Part shown: positions 59,638 through 64,000 of the stretch, piece by piece
How the letters are laid out: each line of letters opens with the position of its first letter
Position numbering within the stretch: the first letter of the stretch is position 1
Assembly (NCBI GenBank): GCA_944320725.1
Contig: CALUIM010000001.1
Location: forward strand, 62,001-126,000
Length of the DNA stretch: 64,000 bases
Origin: an uncultured Coriobacteriaceae bacterium
GTDB lineage: Bacteria; Actinomycetota; Coriobacteriia; Coriobacteriales; Coriobacteriaceae
Direction of reading: 5' to 3'
Made by a program: the position numbers and the translations under genes
The notes under the pieces: generated by a model
Seen by the model: only the letters and a program-made list of their open reading frames with translations
Database searches by the model: none
Told to the model about the DNA's origin: nothing

Positions 59638-60891
59638 CTACTCGGTTGCCTCGTCTTGAGCCGCCTCGTCGTCCGGCGCGCCCTCCTCGGTCTCGCTCGT
59701 GGGCGTCACGCCCTCCAAGCTCACGTTATACGGCACATCCGCGGGCATCTCGTTGATCTGAATGTCCGCCTCGTCAACATAGCTGTTGAGCCAATCGTTG
59801 TAGGCCGTGCCCTCTTCCTCGGTCTTGATGGTGTCGCTGAACTGGTTGCGCAGGTCCTCGGGGATCTGGTCGATCGAGGTGACACTACCGTCTACGTAGA
59901 AATGACCGGTGCACTTGATGATGTGGAAGCCATAGGAGGACTCCACAATGCCGCTCACCTGGTCGACATCGAGCGCGGAAAGCGCATCCTGGTAATCGGA
60001 GACGAAGGTGGTGAGCTTGTCCCAGCCCACATCGCCACCGTTGTCGGCGGAGCTATCCTCGGAGTACTCCTTAGCGGCATCCTCGAACGAGATCTCGCCG
60101 GCGTTGATCTTGTCGAGCACGCTCTGCGCCTCGGCACGCACCTCTTCTTTAGTGGCATCATCGGCATCGGAGTCGACCTTGAAGAGAATGTGCGACGAAC
60201 GACGCGCGTCGTTGTACTCGTCGAGGTGCTCGTTGGCGTAGGCGATGATCTCGTCGTCGGTGGGGTCGTCGACACCTGCGACCTCCTCGCGCAGCTTCTC
60301 CTGCTCAAGGCTGCTGCGGAGCGACTCCTTATAGGTGTCCTCCGTATACCCCATCACCGAGAGCTGATCGATGAAAGCATCCTCGGAATCGTAGCTGGCA
60401 GCAGCCTCGTTCCACGCCTCATTGACCTCTTCGTCGGAGACGGTCACGTTGTAATCGGAGATGGCCTGCGACAGCAGATACTGGCGCGCGTAGGAATCGA
60501 TGACGCTCTCGCGATACTCCTCGGGCGTGATGCCGTTGTCCACGAGGTACTGCGCCCAGTCCTCATCGCTGTCATAGCCAAGCGCCGAGCGCGTGCTCAT
60601 GATCTGCTTGGTGATGGTGTCCTCCGTGATGTTCACGCCGTTCACGGTTGCCGCAACGCCGCCGGTGAGATGATAGTCCTCACTCGACTGCATCTGGTTC
60701 AAGATGCCGGAGCACGCCATAGCGGTGACCGAGAGCACCATTGCCGCAACACCAATCGCCACGAGCACGTATTTCGCACCCTTGTTGATGAGCTTCTTGT
60801 TTTCGCGCTTCATGTCCGCCTTGCTCGGAGTGCCGGGCACCCGCTTGCGCGAACCCTGTGGGCGCTTGGCGTCGCCGTTCTTCATCGCCAT
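59638..60891 (-). CDS. PrsA/SurA-like foldase (parvulin-type peptidyl-prolyl isomerase)
   Basis: A 417-residue exported protein: basic N-terminus, one hydrophobic segment (about 40-64) that anchors it or acts as signal, a SurA-like N domain (about 75-205) and one parvulin domain (231-330: SSHILFKVDSDAD, FEDAAKEYSEDSSADNGGDVGW, SYGFHIIK). The C-terminus is acidic and disordered. It folds exported proteins, perhaps the surface proteins nearby. The Cys60 context (TAMAC) is not a clear lipobox. Start ATG 60889-60891 after GAGAGGGAACAATAC. Confidence 0.88.
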   Translation of the reverse strand: MAMKNGDAKRPQGSRKRVPGTPSKADMKRENKKLINKGAKYVLVAIGVAAMVLSVTAMACSGILNQMQSSEDYHLTGGVAATVNGVNITEDTITKQIMSTRSALGYDSDEDWAQYLVDNGITPEEYRESVIDSYARQYLLSQAISDYNVTVSDEEVNEAWNEAAASYDSEDAFIDQLSVMGYTEDTYKESLRSSLEQEKLREEVAGVDDPTDDEIIAYANEHLDEYNDARRSSHILFKVDSDADDATKEEVRAEAQSVLDKINAGEISFEDAAKEYSEDSSADNGGDVGWDKLTTFVSDYQDALSALDVDQVSGIVESSYGFHIIKCTGHFYVDGSVTSIDQIPEDLRNQFSDTIKTEEEGTAYNDWLNSYVDEADIQINEMPADVPYNVSLEGVTPTSETEEGAPDDEAAQDEATE

Positions 60892-60940
60892 GTATTGTTC
60901 CCTCTCAAATGGCCAGTTTTTGTGCTATGTCCTGCGAAGG

Positions 60941-61876
60941 TTACTCTTTTGCCGCAGCAATCTCAACAGTGAGGTCCTCGCGCACGTGCACGCGTCCCTC
61001 GGCGAGCAGCTGCACAACGCGCGGGTAGAGCTCGTGCTCCACCGCATGGATGGCCGCCTCGAGGTCGTCGACGCTCCATCCTTCCTCCACGCGCACCGGT
61101 TCCTGCGCGATGATGGGACCCTGATCGTACGCCGCGTTGGCAAAGTGCACCGTGACGCCGGTGATCTTGACACCGCGCTTGTAGGCGTCATCGATACCGT
61201 GCGCGCCCTGGAAGCTGGGCAACAGCGCCGGATGCAAGTTGACCACGCGGTTGGGCCAGAGCGCCAGAAGCGGCGCGTGCACCATGCGCATGTAGCCCGC
61301 CATGATGATGTATTCGGCACCGGCGCGCTTGAGCTCGGTAGCAATGACCTCGTCGGCATCCCACGGGTCTGCATAGAGTTCCTTGGAGAGCGCCAGCGTT
61401 TGAATGCCCGCCGCTGCGGCGCGTTTGAGACCTGCGGCGCTCGGTCGGCTCGAGATCACGAGTACGATCTCGGCGTTGAGCGAGCCCGAGGCGATGCGGT
61501 CGATCAGCGCTTGGAGGTTGGTCCCCGAGCCCGAGATGAGCACGCCGATCTTGAGCGGCTCGGCCTTACCCGCGGCGCACGAGGCGGCGCGGCGTGCCTG
61601 CACGTCGTTGCCGCTTTCTGCATCAAATACCGTCTCAAGACGCTCGAGGCGTCGCTTCGCCTCGGCAACGGCCGCCTGATACGTTGGATCGTCTGCCAGT
61701 GCGGGATCTGCCGCTGCCCCATCGGTTGCGGCGGCGCGTCCGGCGGCTACGGCATCGGCGCGAGCCCGGTCGACCTCGCGCTCCACCTCCTGGCTGTAAA
61801 AGGCGTCGCTCGGCAGCGCCTCAGGTGGCAGCCCGGCAGCCTCGACCGCCTCGCGATATGCACGATCATCGCTCAT
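60941..61876 (-). CDS. purN: Phosphoribosylglycinamide formyltransferase with N-terminal extension
   Basis: Third step of purine synthesis. The PurN domain starts at about residue 108 (LKIGVLISGSGTNLQALIDRI) and has the catalytic NLHPALLPSFQGAHGIDDAY and HFANAAYDQGPIIAQEPV. The first 107 residues are an Ala/Glu/Asp-rich region with no counterpart in E. coli PurN (212 residues). The ATG at 61874-61876 overlaps the end of purM by 11 bases, so translation coupling supports this start, but an internal start cannot be excluded. Confidence 0.92.
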   Translation of the reverse strand: MSDDRAYREAVEAAGLPPEALPSDAFYSQEVEREVDRARADAVAAGRAAATDGAAADPALADDPTYQAAVAEAKRRLERLETVFDAESGNDVQARRAASCAAGKAEPLKIGVLISGSGTNLQALIDRIASGSLNAEIVLVISSRPSAAGLKRAAAAGIQTLALSKELYADPWDADEVIATELKRAGAEYIIMAGYMRMVHAPLLALWPNRVVNLHPALLPSFQGAHGIDDAYKRGVKITGVTVHFANAAYDQGPIIAQEPVRVEEGWSVDDLEAAIHAVEHELYPRVVQLLAEGRVHVREDLTVEIAAAKE

Positions 61877-62978
61877 CGGCGTACACCACCTTGCCGGTGC
61901 CCTCGACGCACGTACCCACATGGAAGGGATGCTCGCCCGCAGCTTCGAGCGCCGCGATGAGCGTTTCCTCGTCCTCGGACGCGCAGATGAGCATGAGGCC
62001 TACACCCATGTTGAAGGTCTTGCACGCTTCGTTGGGCGTGAGACCGGCATGGCGCGAGATATAGGAGATGACCGGCGGCATATCCCAGCCCATCGCCCCC
62101 CCGTTGCGCTCAACCACGGCATCCACGTCAGGCGCGAGCGCACGGTTGAGATTCTCCGTGATGCCGCCGCCGGTGATATGCGCGATAGCGTGCACCTTGC
62201 CCGCGCCGGGGCCGCGCAGCACCTCAAGAACGGGCTTCACATAGATGCGCGTGGGAGCCAACAGCGCGTCCGCCAAGCTATCGCCGCCGAGCTCCTCAAG
62301 CGGCTTCTCGAGCTCGGCGCGCTTTGCCTCAGCCTCGGGCGTGCCCGGAATGAGACCGTCCACGCCAATCACCTTGCGCACAAGCGAATAGCCGTTGGAA
62401 TGAACGCCCGTCGAAGGCAGGCCGATGATCGCATCGCCGGAACGAACGTTTGCCGGGTCGAGCATCTTGGGACGATCGACGACACCCACCGTAAAGCCGG
62501 CGAGATCGTAGTCATCGGGACGCATGACGCCAGGGTGCTCGGCCATCTCGCCGCCCACGAGCGCCGCGCCCGCGAGCTTGCAGCCATCGGCCACGCCCTT
62601 CACGATCTTCGCCATGTGCTCGGCTTCGATATGGCCGATAGCGATGTAGTCGAGGAAGAACAGCGGCTCAGCGCCCGAGGCGAGAATGTCGTTCACGCAC
62701 ATGGCGACGAGGTCCTGGCCCACCGTCTCATGGCGGTCGAGGAGCTGCGCCAGCACGAGCTTGGTGCCCACACCGTCTGTGCCGCTGATGAGAATGGGGT
62801 CCTCCATGTCCTTGAGTGCGGCAGCGGAGAACAGCCCGCCGAACCCGCCAATCCCACCGATGACCTCGGTCCGGTTCGTAGCAGCGACCATCTGCTTGAT
62901 CGCATCGACGGCGCGGCCTCCTTCGGCGGTGTCGACACCGGCATCTTCATAGGTCACATGCTTGGTTTGCTCGCTCAT
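61866..62978 (-). CDS. purM: Phosphoribosylformylglycinamidine cyclo-ligase
   Basis: Forms the imidazole ring of AIR. The 370-residue AIR synthase has GGFGGLFSAAAL, ISGTDGVGTKLVLAQ, DLVAMCVNDILASGAEPLFFLDYIA, LVGGEMAEHPGVM and HITGGGITENLNRALAP. ATG 62976-62978 after GAAAGGAAGCGC. Directly coupled to purN, as in many bacteria. The hairpin at 63038 separates it from the regulator gene. Confidence 0.96.
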   Translation of the reverse strand: MSEQTKHVTYEDAGVDTAEGGRAVDAIKQMVAATNRTEVIGGIGGFGGLFSAAALKDMEDPILISGTDGVGTKLVLAQLLDRHETVGQDLVAMCVNDILASGAEPLFFLDYIAIGHIEAEHMAKIVKGVADGCKLAGAALVGGEMAEHPGVMRPDDYDLAGFTVGVVDRPKMLDPANVRSGDAIIGLPSTGVHSNGYSLVRKVIGVDGLIPGTPEAEAKRAELEKPLEELGGDSLADALLAPTRIYVKPVLEVLRGPGAGKVHAIAHITGGGITENLNRALAPDVDAVVERNGGAMGWDMPPVISYISRHAGLTPNEACKTFNMGVGLMLICASEDEETLIAALEAAGEHPFHVGTCVEGTGKVVYADER

Positions 62979-63037
62979 GCGCTTCCTTTCACGGGCACAA
63001 ACAATCACCTTGTCATCATATCAGGTATAGAGCGCGA

Positions 63038-63071
63038 AAGGGTGCCATGCATCTCTGCATGGCACCCTTTG
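63038..63071 (-). terminator. Hairpin between the regulator gene and purM
   Basis: Perfect 15-bp stem (63038-63052 with 63057-63071, AAAGGGTGCCATGCA), loop of 4. On the minus strand the stem ends in TTT. Likely terminates the pilin-regulator transcript. Confidence 0.75.
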
Positions 63072-63109
63072 TGCTGCCTATCGCGATGAGTGGTCGATGC
63101 AGCGTGAAG

Positions 63110-63463
63110 CTACTTCGCCTCCTCTGAGGCGCGAGCGGGCTTCTTCTCGCGCCGGAACGTCGAGGCGAGATCTATCCCCTTCTGGGTGGCTCGATACACG
63201 TTGCCAAGCTGCGCACCGTGCTCGTTATATACCGCCTCGGACTCAATGAGGCCGTCGCGCCGCAGCTTCTGCACGGCTCGGTCGACCGAGCAGGCGCAGC
63301 AGCCCATACGGCGAGCGAGGTCCTGCTTGCTGAACGTCACCGACTCGCGCAGCTGCGTCTCGCGCACCACGAGTGCAAGCACTCGTTCGTACACAAAGGC
63401 GTGCCTGCCGTTGATGCGAGTCGTGATACCCTTCAGCGAGGACCCCGTTGCCACGTTACTCAC
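63110..63463 (-). CDS. Winged-helix regulator overlapping a pilin gene
   Basis: A 117-residue protein with a winged-helix DNA-binding fold: FVYERVLALVVRETQLRESVTFSKQDLARRMGCCACSVDRAVQKLRRDGLIESEAVYNEHGAQLGNVYRATQKG. The recognition helix contains CCACS. Start with GTG at 63461-63463, whose codons overlap the pilin stop codon (GTGAGTAA) by 8 bases; AAGG lies 5 bases upstream. It is probably translated from the pilin mRNA and may regulate that locus. No DNA target is visible. Family not recognised beyond winged helix. Confidence 0.75.
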   Translation of the reverse strand: MSNVATGSSLKGITTRINGRHAFVYERVLALVVRETQLRESVTFSKQDLARRMGCCACSVDRAVQKLRRDGLIESEAVYNEHGAQLGNVYRATQKGIDLASTFRREKKPARASEEAK

Positions 63464-64000
63464 CGCGCCTTCTGGATACCGCGTAGCCACCGGCCACGAG
63501 CACCACGCCGGCAATAGCCACACCGGCCACGATGCCAAGGGTTGGATCGCTCGTCTCGACGAGCTTGCCGCCGTTGTCACCCGTGTTACCCGAATCACCA
63601 GGTACCGAAGGCTCCTCGGGTTCGCTGTAGGTGTTCTCGAACACCGGCGAGCCCGAACTCCAATCGACCTGCGTGATCTCGAGGCCGCCCTTCCTGTTAT
63701 CCTTAACCGTCACGTTAACCTGGTAACGCGTCTCGTCATAGGTCACGTTCTGGTTCTGGACACCCGCCGTCGCAGGATCGTCGTCCTCGGGCAGGACCTC
63801 AGAGATCCACATGCTGTAGGTTCCAGCCTTCACAAACTGGATCGAGCCGAAGTTGACGGTGCCCGCAGCGTCGTTGGTACCGCGTGTGTATACCTTGTCG
63901 CCCGCCTCGTTCGTCACCTGGAAGGTGAACTCGCCCTCGGTAAGATCTCGGCCAGCGAGCATCTTCGTGGCACCGAAGCTCATGCTCGTGGGATTCGCCT
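63456..64000 (-). CDS. C-terminal part of a sortase-substrate pilin (FctA-type), cut by the window edge
   Basis: The last 181 residues of a surface protein. The domain FTFQVTNEAGDKVYTRGTNDAAGTVNFGSIQFVKAGTYSMWISEVLPEDDD is FctA/Spy0128-like, a pilin fold with internal isopeptide bonds. A Pro/Gly/Asn linker is followed by KLVETSDPT, a hydrophobic helix and RRRGE. The layout is a cell-wall sorting signal, but the motif reads LVETS where LPxTG is usual. The reading frame is open to the window edge, so the gene starts outside. Confidence 0.85.
   Translation of the reverse strand, partial: ANPTSMSFGATKMLAGRDLTEGEFTFQVTNEAGDKVYTRGTNDAAGTVNFGSIQFVKAGTYSMWISEVLPEDDDPATAGVQNQNVTYDETRYQVNVTVKDNRKGGLEITQVDWSSGSPVFENTYSEPEEPSVPGDSGNTGDNGGKLVETSDPTLGIVAGVAIAGVVLVAGGYAVSRRRGE

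Noticed and set aside
1-64000. CRISPR arrays, rRNA genes, prophage genes
   Set aside because: No regularly spaced repeats, no rRNA segments and no phage structural or integrase genes were found.

Overview
The window is high-GC bacterial DNA with dense coding on both strands. The gene content points to an anaerobic, gut-type actinobacterium of the class Coriobacteriia, probably Collinsella or a close relative; this is inferred from content, not from a marker-gene search. The indicators are a bile salt hydrolase, a membrane-bound [NiFe] hydrogenase, a rubrerythrin and a flavodiiron protein, an NfnAB transhydrogenase, ECF transporters and a sortase-type pilin.

Layout. 1-6,124 (minus strand): end of a membrane protein gene, rpiB, glpK, tsaC, prmC, murE. 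6,294-14,910: a five-gene group 4 (Ech-type) hydrogenase operon in which the proton-pump subunit EchA and the membrane anchor EchB are one 954-residue protein, followed by a flavodiiron protein, an orphan transposase-like HTH protein and rubrerythrin. 15,161-21,922: an iron-sulfur aldo/keto reductase, an orphan gene behind a possible SOS box, bile salt hydrolase next to an MFS transporter, a second MFS transporter in convergent overlap, and a membrane-anchored C39-like peptidase. 22,001-23,933: a VanRS-like two-component pair. 24,058-29,998: a 28-bp inverted-repeat element, the initiator tRNA, and a cytochrome c maturation operon (ccmE-F-A-B-C-D) with a Cys-type CcmE.

30,124-37,132: coaX, birA, a FolP-FolK fusion, a small non-coding element with perfect terminal inverted repeats, a sirtuin, and a thiamine salvage operon (thiM, a thiamine-binding protein, thiE) behind a TPP riboswitch. 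37,264-43,209: exonuclease III, a KefB-like antiporter and an ECF transporter module. 43,495-48,197: glmU, prs and pth, interrupted by a second copy of the inverted-repeat element and a nuclease-like orphan gene. 48,389-50,619: nfnAB. 50,690-56,569: a seven-gene amino-acid ABC transporter operon that also carries a kinase, a lipase and a zinc-ribbon protein. 57,081-64,000: two secreted or anchored proteins with DUF5067-like domains, yqeY, a PrsA/SurA-like foldase, purN and purM, a winged-helix regulator and the end of a pilin gene.

Functionally, Ech, NfnAB, the rubrerythrin and the flavodiiron protein fit one economy: low-potential electrons from fermentation are vented as H2 with energy conservation or passed to NADPH, and oxygen or peroxide is reduced away. 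The features least like standard annotation are the Ech subunits (AB fusion, shared C-terminal tails on EchD and EchF), the family of hairpin elements with identical 24-bp ends but unrelated interiors, and an initiator-tRNA-derived segment inside the ccmC coding sequence.
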